From: Carya illinoinensis
Taxonomy: Eukaryota > Streptophyta > Magnoliopsida > Fagales > Juglandaceae
Direction: 5' to 3'
Length of the DNA: 64,000 nt
NCBI RefSeq assembly: GCF_018687715.1
Contig: NC_056754.1
Coordinates: 15,825,001-15,889,000, forward strand
Part shown: positions 15,496-28,462 of the stretch, in pieces
How the letters are laid out: each line of letters starts with the position of its first letter
Position numbering within the stretch: the first letter of the stretch is position 1
The notes under the pieces: model-generated
What the model saw: the letters and a program-made list of their open reading frames with translations, nothing else
Told to the model about the DNA's origin: nothing
Databases searched by the model: none
Made by a program: the position numbers and the translations under genes

Positions 15496-16374
15496 ATTAT
15501 CTTACAATTTAGCACAAAATTAAATATAATTTATTTATTTAATTATTTTTAAATAAAATTTGGCCCCATAAAAATGTCCGGTCCCGCCGCCGGTGACAAA
15601 GACATCCGCTGCTTCGCTAGTACACTGTACACAGATTTTAAAAGTCGTCATTTTTTAGTATTTTCTATGGATGTTGAGATCAATTATTAAATATAATATT
15701 TTAAGAATATTATTGAAATATATTTATTCTTTTAAATTAAAATATATAAAATAGATTAAGATAAATAGAATTTTTTTTCTCAAAAAGTTAAAACATTAAT
15801 AAATAACCAAATACAATCTAAATGTTTTACGGAAGGTTAAAGAAAAGTTGATTAGCCCTAAAAACTATATTACATCCTCAATCGTTTTCAAAATGGAAAA
15901 ATTCTTCTTATCATCCTCACACTTCACACAATATACTTATTTTAATTTTTATTTTTTATTTTTTTTATAATAAATATATAGTGTGTGGATGATAAATATA
16001 ATAATTTAATTAGTTTAATAAGAATAAAATGAAATAAAAAATAAAAAAAATAAAAAATAATATTTTAATATATTAAATATGTAGTGTGGAATGATGCGTA
16101 GCATTTCTCTTTCAAAAAAAGCTCCTTTACGCTCGCATTCGGTAAAACCAACCAGCTTCCTCCACGTAGCACTCCACAACCTTCCTCTCCAATTCCGCGC
16201 GAGAGGGACAGAGACGTACCAAAAAGAAAAGTAAAAAAAAAAAAAAAAAAAAACGTTGACACCATTTCCGGTCTTCTTTTACAGAGCCGCTCTGTAAAAG
16301 GACATCCACGAATTCCGATTCTGCCCTCGAGCATTTCCCACAACACCGGTTCACGGGTCCCCTTCCTCCCACCC
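15496..16374. other. AT-rich DNA and ATXR5 promoter/5' UTR
   Basis: AT-rich non-coding DNA to about 16080, with low-complexity A/T tracts. From 16100 the base composition becomes GC-richer and leads into the ATXR5 start at 16375. A 19-base A run lies at about 16234-16252. The last 200 bp are the probable promoter and 5' UTR. Confidence 0.45.
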
Positions 16375-19300
16375 ATGGCTCCGGCGACGTCATCCTCCTT
16401 GGCTAAACGGCTCATCCGCTTTAGCGGCTCGCTCCGACGGACTGAGGCGCCGCGCCTGCCGTCTCCGCCACTGTCCCCGACGCCGAAGAAGCTCAAGTCG
16501 ATGGAAGAGGTAATGGCGAGGGCCCGGTACGCCGTGGTGGATCGAGCTGACTATGGCAACGTCAGCTGCCAGCAATGCGGCTCAGGCGACCGACCCGACG
16601 AGCTTCTCTTATGCGACAAGTGCGACAAAGGCTTCCACATGAAATGCGTGCGCCCGATTGTCGTAAGAGTTCCCATCGGATCCTGGCTTTGCCCCAAATG
16701 CTCCGACCGCAGAAGAGTAAGAAGTAGGGATTTCTTTGTTTCTGCCTTTTTTGGTTATCCTTTTTGTGTTCTTTGATTGAGAAATGCGACAATGGTTTGC
16801 GTTTCTCTTGTATTTTTAGGCTTTTCTCAGAAAAAGATTATCGATTTCTTTCGAATTCAGAAGTGCTGTGATAAGAAAGACAAATTTTCGTCTCCTCTAG
16901 GTAAAGTTTTATTGCTTTCATCAATTTTCGACATCATCATAATCACTGTCATCGTCATTTTCATCGAAATTTGTGTTAGCTCTACGCTTGTTCTTCGTGA
17001 TTTTATTTGTGATATTTAATAATTTGTATTGAACTCGATCATTGTTAATTTTTTTTCTTAACCATTTTAGTTGAACTTGTTACGGGGTTCATGGTTCTTA
17101 TTCTAAGAGAAGACGAAACTAACCAGTTGTTTCAATTGAGGGGGAAGAATCTTATTAATACTTGATTTAACATTTTGAATAAAACACAATGTTTTTCAAG
17201 AGTATTTGGAAATTGATCATGTCAATAGAATTCCTTTTAAAAATAATATCTCCAGAATTTTTTAAATCACATTGGGAGAGTTTTCGCATGGAAATGATCT
17301 TTAGGATGCAGGATACTCTTACCATAATTGGAAATGCTGGTTTCCATGCATGTGCTAGATAGGAACTATGGATAGAAATGACACTTGTTTTTTATTTTTA
17401 TTTTTTAAATTTCAGAGTCCTTTGTTTGGGTATAAAACGAGGGTATTTCTCCCTCCAATCATCAACCAACCTGGATGATGGTGGGATACAATCTCAGTTC
17501 AGCTAATTGTCATATTTGGCGTTTTCATTGGCATTATTCCTTACCAAATCTGAAAAGTAATATATGGAGCTCTCTGAGGTCTTGTATTAAATGAGTAATA
17601 ATTCATTTTGATACGATCCCAATTGTAGGATAATATATTCTAGTCAATCAACCTCTCGTATTATAGAGCGTATGAAATGCAGTGTGTATTCACAAACTTG
17701 AAAAGCATTAACCTCATGAACTGTGAACTTCAACTCCTTGATTCAATTGCTGTATTCATGGATAATATATACTATGAAACATCATATTATCAAAATTTGA
17801 CCTCATAGGAATTTTTGCTTTTGTAGCTAACCATATACTTTTCCCAAAAGAAATCTTTCTCCCTCTACATGTGGGTGCATATGCATGTAACAATTTGTGT
17901 ACATAACATGCTCCTATTCCTTAAAAAGGTTAGGGGGTCTAGTATACATTTGTTTTCCTTGAATACTTTTCCTTGTCTTGGCATTTGTTGGTCTCCTCAA
18001 AGGGTCAAGATGCCACCTTGTTTGGTTTGAAAACCCATCTCGTGCTTCCATTGAAAAAATAAATGAAAGGGAAAAGACAACTTCCTTTGGAGCCACTAAA
18101 ATAATATGACCCTCTGAGCATTTTATAGGCCAAGAAGTTAACAAAAAGATTTTTTTTGATAAGCAAATGATATTATAGGCATAGCCAAGAACAGATGGTA
18201 TACAAGAGATAAGACCTATCTAGGTCGTAGTAGTGGAAATAAGAAAATCATGTAAATTTAGACCATTAAAATCTATAGCTATGGCCCAAAGAAATAAAGT
18301 GCGGAAAAATAAAGATCGAAGCTCCTCTAGTATCCGCTCCTTATCTTCAAATGTTTGCTCGTAACGCTCTTGCCATGTGCACCACATAATGCAGATAGAA
18401 TTGAAAAAAAAAAAAAAAAAAAGGTTTTGGAGCTTCATTAAATTCAAACTGAATTGAAATAGTGCAGTATTAAATAAACTCAGGGAAAAAACACTTTGCA
18501 CCCTCTAACTACTAGGAAATTTACACTTTGCACAAAAAAATTTTAAAATTGACACATTACGTTTTGAAATACCAAAAATGAAAAATATAGCATGCTTAGG
18601 CATTGCTCTTGTATATCCCATGTATACTTGGGATCTTGCCTATTCTTATGATCATTAAAATTTTCTTTACCAATAAAAAAAATACCAAAATTGAAAAATA
18701 GCATGGTCGTCCAATTATGGCCATTAAGATGAATAAAAAATGGGTGATGTGATATAATCATGACAGTCAGTTCTTAACAAAGGGTACACATTGCAACCTT
18801 TTTGTAGTTTGAGGGTGCAATATGCTAGTTTTGGTTGTTTGGGGTGCAAAAATGTAAAATGTTTGGTAGTTGTATGGTGCAAAGTTTATTTTTTCCAATT
18901 AACTATTATGCGAATTGCAAACTCAATGAATTCATCCATCACATAACGAATCCAGCATCATATTGTTTCATCACAAGACTTATAAAAAAAAATATTGTGT
19001 TCAGTTTCAAGGAGAAAAGGGATGTGTGTATGATTGAGGGTATAAGATGCATGAGAGTAGTAATGTTGTTTATATGGTTCTATGAAGCAGAAAGGTCTCT
19101 ACAAAGCTTCTTCAGGATGGGCTTTTAGAGTTTATAGCAATCCCAAATTGGCTGCAAAAATTAGTGTTTAACAATGATAATTTGATGACAAGATTTTAAC
19201 TAAGTTTCTTGATATATTAGCAAATATGAAATTTCTTTTTATTATCTTAATAAAAGTAGATGAGAGTGCTTGGAAATGGGGAAACTTTGAAATTGGTAAA

Positions 19301-20560
19301 GCAGGTTTTGTTGAATGGATAGTATTGATCACTGTTAATGATTGCAATTGATGCTTTTCTTATATTTATTAGTGGCTTCTAGATGCTAGGAAGCGCAGGA
19401 GACGTTCAGGATCATTGGTTTTGCACAAGAAAAGGAGGAGACTGTTACCATATATTCCATCGGAAGATCCTGCCCGAAGGCTGAAACAAATGGGTTCCCT
19501 TGCTTCTGCCTTAACAGCACTGCAGATGGAATTCAGTGATGATCTCACTTACATGCCTCACATGGCTCCTAGATCAGCAAATCAGGCGAAGTTTGAAAGT
19601 GGTGGAATGCAGGTTTGAACTAGAAATTGTCTTTCACTTTTGTTTTTCCATTTGTCTTTTTGGTTCTCCTGATTGGGACTCAAATGGTAATTAGATTTAC
19701 CATCTAGCATGTTAGTTATAGTTTTTCCCTTTCTATTAGGTTCTATCCAAAGAAGATACTGAGACCTTGGAGCAGTGCAGAGCTATGTGTAAAAGAGGCG
19801 AATGCCCTCCCCTTATTGTAGTTTTTGATTCTTGTGAAGGGTACCTTTATCTTGAACTCTTTTGTAGACCTCACAACTGTCTATCATACCTGCATATTGA
19901 GTGGGTTCATTGTGATCTTGTGATGTAGTTTTACAGTAGAGGCTGATGGTCAGATTAAGGATATGACATTTATTGCTGAGTACACAGGCGACGTGGATTA
20001 TCTTAAGAACCGGGAACATGATGATTGTGATAGTATGATGACCCTTATCTTGGCAACTGACCCATCTAAAAGTCTGCTTGTTTGCCCTGATAAACGTGGG
20101 AACATTGCACGCTTTATCAATGGCATTAACAATCACACTCTGTAAGCCCGATCAACCTAACTCATTTTGTCCACATTTTGGCTGAGTAAAAAAAAGAATT
20201 CTTTATTCTATAGTTTTGATTATGTGACCTCTTAGATTGCTTTTGGGCTAAAATATTCTTTATGAACAAACCAGCTTGTCCACTGTAAACTCCAATGAAC
20301 TCCACAAAATAAAATTCTCTTGTTTCCTTGTTTTAAGATTTACCTTTGAGTTGAGACTATTTAAATCCCCTTTGCTTAAAATGAATCCGATTCTTTGCAG
20401 GGAAGGTAGGAAGAAGCAGAATTGTAAATGTGTGAGATACAGTGTTAATGGTGAATGCCGAGTCTTTTTGGTTGCCACTCGTGATATAGCTCAAGGCGAA
20501 AGGCTATATTATGATTATAACGGACATGAGCATGAATACCCTACTCACCATTTTGTCTGA
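16375..20560 (+). CDS. ATXR5: H3K27 monomethyltransferase, ATXR5 type (PHD-SET), 7 exons
   Basis: Exons are 16375-16723, 16820-16900, 19383-19612, 19740-19840, 19929-20141 plus 20401-20560; counting the split coding parts, phases match throughout (1134 nt, 377 aa; Arabidopsis ATXR5 is about this size). This gives six coding exons by my assembly. A PHD finger spans residues 65-109 with its Cys4-His-Cys3 set complete (C65, C68, C80, C83, H88, C91, C106, C109). A PCNA-binding PIP box QKKIIDFF lies at 120-127. The SET half holds FIAEYTGDVDYL, ARFINGINNH in place of the usual RFINHSC, and LYYDYNG near the end. ATXR5/6 monomethylate histone H3.1 at K27 during replication and keep heterochromatin silent and from over-replicating. 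The first donor was set at 16724 rather than the GTAAGA at 16715 because it keeps the frame and length of the family. Confidence 0.93.
18149..18425 (-). mobile_element. 5'-truncated LINE 3' end in ATXR5 intron 2
   Basis: On the minus strand a frame reads CIMWCTWQERYEQTFED followed by FFRTLFLWAIAIDF. This is the C-terminal W-x-x-W-x-E-R...F-E-D...F-F...L-W pattern of plant LINE reverse transcriptases. It is followed by the standard tail TGTATACCATCTGTTCTTGG, then a CTTATC and A run (T run at about 18149-18157 on the plus strand). It is only about 280 bp, so it is dead on arrival. No coding value is left. Confidence 0.65.
18483..18896. mobile_element. MULE-like MITE with ~50 bp inverted ends, in ATXR5 intron 2
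   Basis: The left end GGGAAAAAACACTTTGCACC, continuing through AACTAC and ACACTTTGCAC, is matched in reverse complement at the right end (GGAAAAAATAAACTTTGCACC on the minus strand, then AACTACCAAACATTTTAC). Long inverted ends of this kind are typical of Mutator-like non-autonomous elements. No clear 9-bp target duplication was found. A LINE tail is inserted inside it. Confidence 0.65.
18595..18680 (+). mobile_element. 86-bp LINE tail with target-site duplication, nested in a MITE
   Basis: The text CTTGTATATCCCATGTATAC, TTGGGATCTTGCC, then CAATAAAAAAA is the 3' tail of a plant LINE. It is flanked by near-identical 25-27 bp copies, 18568-18594 and 18681-18705 (AATACCAAAA...AGCATG). These are long target duplications as made by target-primed reverse transcription. 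Confidence 0.75.
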
Positions 20561-23500
20561 GATATCATAGAGATATTGCTGTCTAACAATCCTACAAAAA
20601 AGGGGATGTAATTATGGATCCCAATAGATCCTTTCCTTTTGCCATTTTTTCAAAGCTTACTCATTGTTATTTTTTTCAGAGCAACAGTTTTCTTTCAAAA
20701 TTAGTCATGGGCTATTCATTGTAATTTTTGATGCAGAGCGGGCCCATTATGTGGCCATGAGAGACATAGAGTAGGCAAGGAAGATTTACCTTGAACTTGG
20801 CATGTGAAGAAAATTAGATGCCTTTGAAATATATTTAGGAGGAAATGCCTTTGTAATACAGTTTTCAATGAAAGTTTTAACCTTTTTGCCCACTGTATGA
20901 TTTTCATTTCATTGCTATCAAGTTAGTTTATGGATAACAAGTATCCTTTATCTTTCCTCTCCCTTTTTGTTTTTATCTTCACTCCCCTCAGTAGAAAGTA
21001 AAATGTCTGCTTGAGATGCTAACCCATTGCCACCAGAGATATGCATAAGAATAATGTGAAAAGAACTGTTAATATTAAATCCTTTCCAATTAGGTGGCGC
21101 AGATTCTTGCAGTCACAAAGCAAAGGTGATGCAGGTTGACCCTTCATATTGATATGACGTATTGACACGTCTTTGGAATTGTATTCAGTGTGTTATTGCA
21201 GAAATCTTTAAGATGAATTTTTCATCATCAGGTCATGTTGGTCTGGGCTTCTCATAACATATTAAAAAGGTGAAAACTTTCCCCTGATTAAACTATGCAT
21301 TTATCTCAGTTGTTCTTTGTTGGAGGTCTCCTGGAGGTTATGCTTTCTACTTATGGCTTTCATTGATTGCTTTAGTCTTAATTGTTCTTCACTTGTCATC
21401 ATACTAATGTTTTTATGGTTGTTGCTGGTTTAGGGCCAGTGTGGTTCATGTGTTAGCAACAAAGATATAGTACCAATCAACAAAAAAAAGAGCTATTGTA
21501 CTGCACAACACCCCTTTTCTTCTTTTTGGTATCGCATACTGCACTAGGTTGAATGTAGGCTCTTCTTTTGTTGGAATAAGTCTAAAATCCATGGATGTAA
21601 CTCCGTTTTTTAGTGGTTTTTGTGAGAGGTCTTGTGACATTACTCTTGACCTGGTTTCTTGGGCCATTGCATCTATTATCTGTTACTGTTTCCAGTTTTC
21701 TGCATTGGGTTATTTGTAAAATCCGTTGTGTGCTTTATGTTGAACCTAGGAGGTAGTTTGGTACCTTGTTGCTTGTTTTGGATGCCTAGGCTTATAAATC
21801 CAAGCTTTTGTAATTCATTGGACTACAATTGCCTAAATTATCATTTGCTTTAGTTGTCTACACCCGCTTGACAGTTTCTTTTCTTTTTCTATTGTTTTTC
21901 AGCAAAGAGACTTCAATGTGGAGTCTCAGAAGCCCCAAAGACAGCCTAGGTAACACCTAAAACTATATCCTTGCTTTCTACTGCACAGCAGAAATGTGGA
22001 AAACCAAATCCCATGCCCTCTGCAGTGTGGGCTTAAAATATCTGTACGAGGTAGTGTGACATATGATGTAGTAGTAGTGTGAGCCTTGAGAAGATCCAGC
22101 GAAGTGCAATTATGTGAAGGAATGAGTTGCTCAAATCAATTCTGACATTCAGATTCAGTTAGGGAATGAAGCAATAGTACTACTTCCTTTTTTATGAGCT
22201 TGCCATACGGCCAATTGTTTCTTACCTGACCTGATGTTTTCATGGGTTGCTGGAGAGAAGCACTGTTTTAGTGTTTTATTTCAAGGAGGAAAACTAAGCA
22301 TTTTTTTTTTCCCAGCAAGGATGGAGGCAAAACAAGCATAGTGAGCATCTTGAATAAGTAGGGACTTGAGCAAGATCTTGTACTTTCTTATGCAAAAATA
22401 GTTATATAGATTTTATAGGTTTAACATGGAGGAATATTTATTAAATTAGTGGTCATTGGAACAGTGATACTACTCATGTTGGGTTTTGTATAATTCAAAG
22501 CCTTTTGATGTAAATTGATGAATATTTTGTCTCCTTGGGTTGAAGATTTGATTTTATGCTTTTCATTGGTTCTCTTTTTCTCTAAGACAAAAGAAGGGTA
22601 ATTTCTTGTATCCCTTTATTTTTTCTAAGGATATGGGCGGAGGAGGTGGAATGACATCTCTGACTTCCAAAGTTAGACAGCATTGTTCGAGAAACACAAA
22701 GATGAGTTGGTTTTAGTATTTTCACAGGAAATGCATAGGATGTGCTTCTGCACACGAAGCTTCTGAGAGAGTCCATTGATGGTGAATAATCAATCTGCAT
22801 TCCAGTTCTCCACAGGGTTTTAATAATTTGCACTAGACATTAGTTTCAATAGGTTACTTTTTCTAGATGACTGCAAGGTCAACAACTGGATCTCCTGGTG
22901 CAGCTCTTTCTTTGTGCTATCACAGTGAATTTGTTCTTTATTCGTTTGATAGTTTATAAGTAAAATTGTAAATTACACTGAAGCTCCTTTGCTTCGTTGT
23001 AAAACTTGTTTTGGAAATGACTTTCCTGATTTCTTAGTCTCCCTTAAATATTTGTCCCTTTGGTATTGTTTCCAGCTATGCCTATTTCTGACATATCGAT
23101 ATTACTACTTACTGGTCAGTTGATGAATAGGAACTGCCATTATTCTTTTGCATAAACCAATGGCGACTCAAGCTTAAGAATGGTCCCGTGGAGACTACGA
23201 TGAACAAGATAAATAGGCCAAGTCTTTCATTGCAGTCGCGAAATATAAAATGGCAGCACAATATCTATATCACTATGAGAGAAACGCAAGCATCTAGCTA
23301 AGGTCAGCAATACGAATCTTAATTTATTGCAATACAAAAATTCAAATACTGTTACTCCTCACATGTGCAATTACTAGTCTATCTGACTAGCGGACAAGCC
23401 ATCTTAATTGCTAATTCCATCACCTGTCTAGTGCCTATACTCATCTCATCAAATTATCTTTCAACAACACATTGTATACCATAATAGCAAGACTTGCTCA

Positions 23501-26339
23501 TTTCATCGTGTCTGTTTGCATTCATTTTACTAAAGTACAAGAACCAATTCTCTACCATTAAGAATGGCTTTCCCATTATCTGCCATTATGTTGTTGTATC
23601 TATGCAGATTCCATTGTGTTTCTTGAAGCTAATAAGGACCTTTTGATCTTTCTTCTTCTCTCTAAAATTATCATATCACGACTCAAAAGTGAACACGTAT
23701 GACGTCGGACTAATTAGATCATCATTCCTCAATAATAATAATAAAATGAAACACGGAAGGGACCCTGCTTTTAACCTTAGATGCTCTGATTTTACAGACT
23801 AATATGTCGTTTGTAGTCGCACTAAGATCAGCACATTCTTCTTGTTCTCAGGTGGGTTGGCGGTTCAGTCTCAAATCTGCAATCTGAACCTCTAGCCGCC
23901 TTAACATTGCTTTCTACTACTGCTTCAAAACAGGTCTGTAGAGTGGGATGTCGAATGCTATAAAAGATTTGATCGTCTCAATTAATTTGGTAGCTCACGA
24001 TCCTACACTTGGTTTTTGAAAATGTTCAAGAGTAGTTACAACAGGGTTTGGCATTGAGCAAACTTTTTTTTCTCTTTTTTCTGAAATAAGATAACATTAT
24101 AGGATAGAGATTATAATACAGTCATTGTAATTATTCAAGAGCTCCACATGGCTAGCAGACTCGTATTATGCCTTTTGATTTGCATTCATTCATCTCTCCA
24201 AAATCATAATATCTAGCAATGACACTTTACACCTTTGATTTGATTTCCTTTTCTTTTTTCATGTTGTGCTCTTTTTTGAATTGGGATTGGGAAATGTCTA
24301 CTTTTCATTGGGAATGATGTTTATTGAAGAAAAGTGCCAAAAATTTGTACGCCTATACCGTACCTCAAGACAACATTCACTAGTGGAAAGTCCAGCGATT
24401 CCAAGTAAGCTCCCACTAGAGCATAATATTTAGTAAAGGACTAGCAATATGGTTTCTTATGATGATTTGTTACAAGTTGATAGGATGGCCTTTGGTGGTG
24501 TAGAAAATATCCCATTTCCATGCATAGAAAAACACAAGGAGATGTAGATGATTTCCATCTTTTCTTTTCTGCACGGAGTGCGGTTGCTCCTGAGCAATGT
24601 TACTATAATCAATATTGCTACAAGAGAGCAGTTAATTGTTGTAGAAAGTGATGTGTTTTAGGAATCGTGTGCCTGAAGTGCTGGACAATAGTTTTGGAGA
24701 TAATCTTGTTGATAAATTTACGGACACCCAGAGATTGTTAGGAAATAAACGTGCCTTTTTCTATGGCTTATATCTGGTACATAAACAAGATACGATTTAT
24801 AACTTGGATTGATATTAGGCGTGTATACCAAAATCCCATTAGTGGGTTTGTCTGTCCCTTAAAAGCTCACTTATGAAGACTGAAGTCTGCTAGTACATGC
24901 TGAAAAAGCAAGCATTATAAACTCAAAACAGTCATCTCTCCGATCCTTAAACTGCTTTAACCCAGTTAGACCCTGAGTTATGCTTAATGATCATCATACA
25001 TCCAGGTTTAGTTACACCTTCAATAAGCTTATAAACTCGAAAAATCTAAGAAGAAAGAATGAAAGAAAATCAACGTACATGCATGGCATTCTGCATTGAA
25101 TGCCAGTCACTTCCTTAAGCACAGTGGTGTAATAGAAGAGAAGGTTGGTGAATAAATTGGTAAAGAAATGATATGGATAAACTCTTTATTGCAGGTTTCA
25201 AACAGGGTTTTCTGACATAGTTCTTGCAAGACTACTCTTTTTATTCCCCCGTCTCCATATTCTTTAGTTTGGCTCTATTTAGAGATCATTTACCTTACTC
25301 TGTTGGTTTCTTTGCTCCCCGCCAATTCTAGCATCCAGAGAGTCTGTTAGTGGAGTCGATGCACATGTATGTTGAGGACGATCCAACATCCCTATACAAA
25401 TTAAACAATTTCAGGGGTAAATAATTAAGAAACATGCAATTTTTCCTGGTGTCCTTTGTAATTTTGGAGGACTATTTTTCTTTTCTTGCCCACCTCCTTT
25501 CTGCTCCTCCTTTGGTTTTACAATTGTGAATCTTTAATTTTCTTTAGTAAGTTAATCATCTCAAACCCAATCATTCCATTAGTTTTCGACTTGAGCCCTT
25601 CCTTCTAGTCTACCATATATGATGTCTGAGCCAACTGCCAACGCCCAGATTCAGGAAACTATTTCCCCCCCGTTTTGGTGGCTTTTTCATAACTTCAAAT
25701 GATCATCGACTCTGCCTCCCATCCCAATCACACATTCAACTCTCATCATCTTTGCATGCGGTCAAACTTCATGATTCAGTTTCCCAAATTGAACTAGCAA
25801 TAAAACTTATTTTCTACATCAACTCAAGTTATTCACCCTACCAATATCTGGGTTTGGCATTGCCGGGAGTTAAAGGCAATACAGTTCCCACCAATATTCC
25901 TCAGCATCTCCTAATGTAAAAGATGGTTGAGGCAAAATAAAATAAAATATCTTTCCTTAGAATGCTTGATTGGATATTTATGGGCGGCTACCACAGTTCA
26001 AGTTCCACAAAGACACACATAGTGCATCAATCTCAGGTATTATATCTCACTTGATTTAACATGTCTCATAATCTGATAGGTACCTCTTGTTGGAATGTTT
26101 GCCACTTACTCTGGTATTTTGATTTTGCAAAATTTAAGTTGTGGGATTCTCCTTCCCCACTGTTCCATCCAACTCATATCCTAACCCAATATTCAACACA
26201 ATAAAGAATATGACATTCAATGCTCTCAAACTATCACATCTTTTATAATGTGCCATGAAAATATTTCCTCATCACATTCATTATCATATAAGAATAATTT
26301 AGTTATTTCGGCTCTTAAAAAAGAATGGAAAGTGCATAT
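20561..26339. other. ATXR5 3' UTR and long gene-free stretch
   Basis: The ATXR5 3' UTR probably ends within about 350 bp. Beyond it the composition is mixed and no frame above 100 codons shows any domain. A splice-like exon at about 21901-21949 (after TTTTTCAG, before GTAACACC) was seen but has no recognised product. I see no gene here; decayed repeats or a non-coding transcript are possible. Confidence 0.4.
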
Positions 26340-26603
26340 TACAACATTTTTCATTTCATCCCATCCCTTCCCTTTTCATCTCATTTTATCTCATACCACT
26401 TCCTTCCCAAACAAAATTCAAATATAAACACTTTCAAACTAATCATTATAACTTTTTCAAATTTCAAAACAAAAATAATATTATAAAATTATATTTTAAT
26501 AATATTTGAACTTTATAATATTTTTTATTCAATTTTTTCTCTCATTTTTCAAAATCCAGTAAATACTTAACTCAAACCATCTCATTACTACTCACAAACC
26601 ATT
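26340..26603. mobile_element. Family A MITE, diverged or partial copy
   Basis: Shares long phrases with the copies at 5028 and 52024: ATAACTTTTTCAAATTTCAA, TTTTTTCTCTCATTTTTCAA, TAACTCAAACCATCTCATTA. The left end is eroded, so the limits are approximate. Confidence 0.5.
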
Positions 26604-27281
26604 GTATTACTCTATTCACAAAATTCTTTATCCCATCTCTTTCCCCAAGCATATCTAAATCACTCTAACATAGCAATAAGGCAACAACAATTGCATTACC
26701 ATGAGGATAAAAATGTGTCTTGGAGATGTCAACTAGAATGAAAGAAGTATATATTTATACTTTAATGGTAAAACCTTAACATGGGTAAAATATATAAATA
26801 ACAGATAGGTCACAACTCTTAGCTGGGCTGATTAGTTTCCAAGAGATAGCCATCAAGAAGTAATAAATCATTAATCAATAAACACCAGCAGCTTGCTGTG
26901 CGTGACAATATTATATGATGGTGTGTTTTGAACTTTTCTGAATACAAGTAAAGCTGAGAAACAAAAAACCAATAAAATAGACAAGCTTTTAGTAATCTCA
27001 ATCAATTCTAGCTTCAGCAAATACACCTTTTGCTTGCTTAAAAATCCATCAAAAACACAACATGACCCGCCCAGGATATTATTAATACACCTTATCAGTT
27101 TGCTAGCGCTTATGATTAATCTCCGCGACACAGATCATGGAAACCATGGAATCATACTGTGGGCGGGAACGATTATGTTCGAAACTGTTTCTGCAGAAAT
27201 TCAAAAGAAAAACACACCCTTTTAGGAAAAATAATAAAAAAGCATCGACCTTTTAGAAGAAAAGGCATTCTTTTAGAGAAA

Positions 27282-27314
<33 letters not shown>

Positions 27315-27738
27315 AAGCTGCATCAACTTTGGAGTTTCATGGAATTCGATAACAGTTGAATCAGACCCAACTGAACTATACCGGAAGCCAAACCAAATGA
27401 AGGGAGGTTTATCAAGACCAGGAATGCTGCTCGTCAATATTCCACACCACACATTTTAAATATTAACAAGTTATTTTTTATTTTATTTTATTATTGTTAA
27501 ACTAGTTTAGCCGTTGTATTTATAATCCATAAATCACATATTTGTTATAAGAAAAATGAAATAAAAAATTAAAATAAATGTGGAATGATGTGTGTGAAGA
27601 TGACAAGTAAAATTATTTTTATTAATATTCTTCCTCATTTAAACTAGAATTATGTAAAAAGGCTTTGGTTTTTTAACGATTATAAAGCAACATGAAGTTC
27701 CAATAATAGTGTAGTCTTTTCTTCTATTTATATATAAT

Positions 27739-27985
27739 ATGAGTAGTGCTAGGCAGCCGCCTAGCAATGACTATTGGGCATCTTGTCTAATACAACTTTG
27801 CTTGTTTATTTTTTTCTTATTTTTCTTTATATATTTTGTTACATATTTAAATATTTTTAAAAAAATAAAAAAATACATCAATATATTAAAAATCAATTCT
27901 TTAATTATTAAGTAAAAATAAATAAATAAATATATGAATAATTAAAATGAAAAGACAAACTCAAGCGACATACTAGTATTTTCCA
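27739..27985. mobile_element. Family B AT-rich MITE copy
   Basis: Begins GAGTAGTGCTAGGCAGCCGC and ends near GCGACATACTAGTATTTTCC, which reads as an imperfect inverted match of the start. The interior has TTTAAATATTTTTAAAAAAA and TTCTTTAATTATTAAGTAAA. This is the best-bounded copy of the family in the window. Confidence 0.5.
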
Positions 27986-28282
27986 ATCCGTGTCAAATAA
28001 TTGAGTCCTTGCATGTAGCTTTACACTACTTCAGGTTCCCAAAATTTATATTATATTGTTCCATCCAATTATAAAAAATAAAATATCCATTATATTCATT
28101 AAGGTTTTTTGATTAATGAACAGAATTGAACGGTGGTCATTTTAAGTAATGATTAGAGAATGTAAAATGTTAACGTTAAAAGCTCGGGGTGTGTATTTTT
28201 AAAAATCAATAAATAATATGACAATGAAAGAATGAAAAATAGTTAATTAATTTATTTTGTCATGAATTGATTTAGGGTTGGT

Positions 28283-28462
28283 ATTTTAGTTACGTAAAAT
28301 TAAACTATTTAATTTTATCTCATTTTATATAATTTTTATAATTTTTATAAAAAAAAATATAATAAATAATTGAATTTTTTCAAATCTTAAAATAAAATTA
28401 ATATTAAAAAAATATATTATAATAAAATTAAATATTTCATCTTATATCATCTAAATTGTTTA
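28283..28462. mobile_element. Family A MITE, short copy
   Basis: AT-rich unit with AATTTTATCTCATTTTATAT at the left and TTCATCTTATATCATCTAAA at the right, an inverted arrangement like the copies at 6469 and 37241. Limits are approximate. Confidence 0.45.

Noticed and set aside
16185..16205. Possible E2F site upstream of ATXR5 (AATTCCGCGCGAG)
   Set aside because: ATXR5/6 are tied to S phase, so an E2F site would fit, but neither strand matches the WTTSSCSS consensus.
21901..21949. Exon-like segment between TTTTTCAG and GTAACACC
   Set aside because: No frame gives a recognisable peptide and no partner exons were found.
27283..27311. GAA repeat considered as a CRISPR-like or regulatory array
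   Set aside because: It is a simple trinucleotide microsatellite without spacers.
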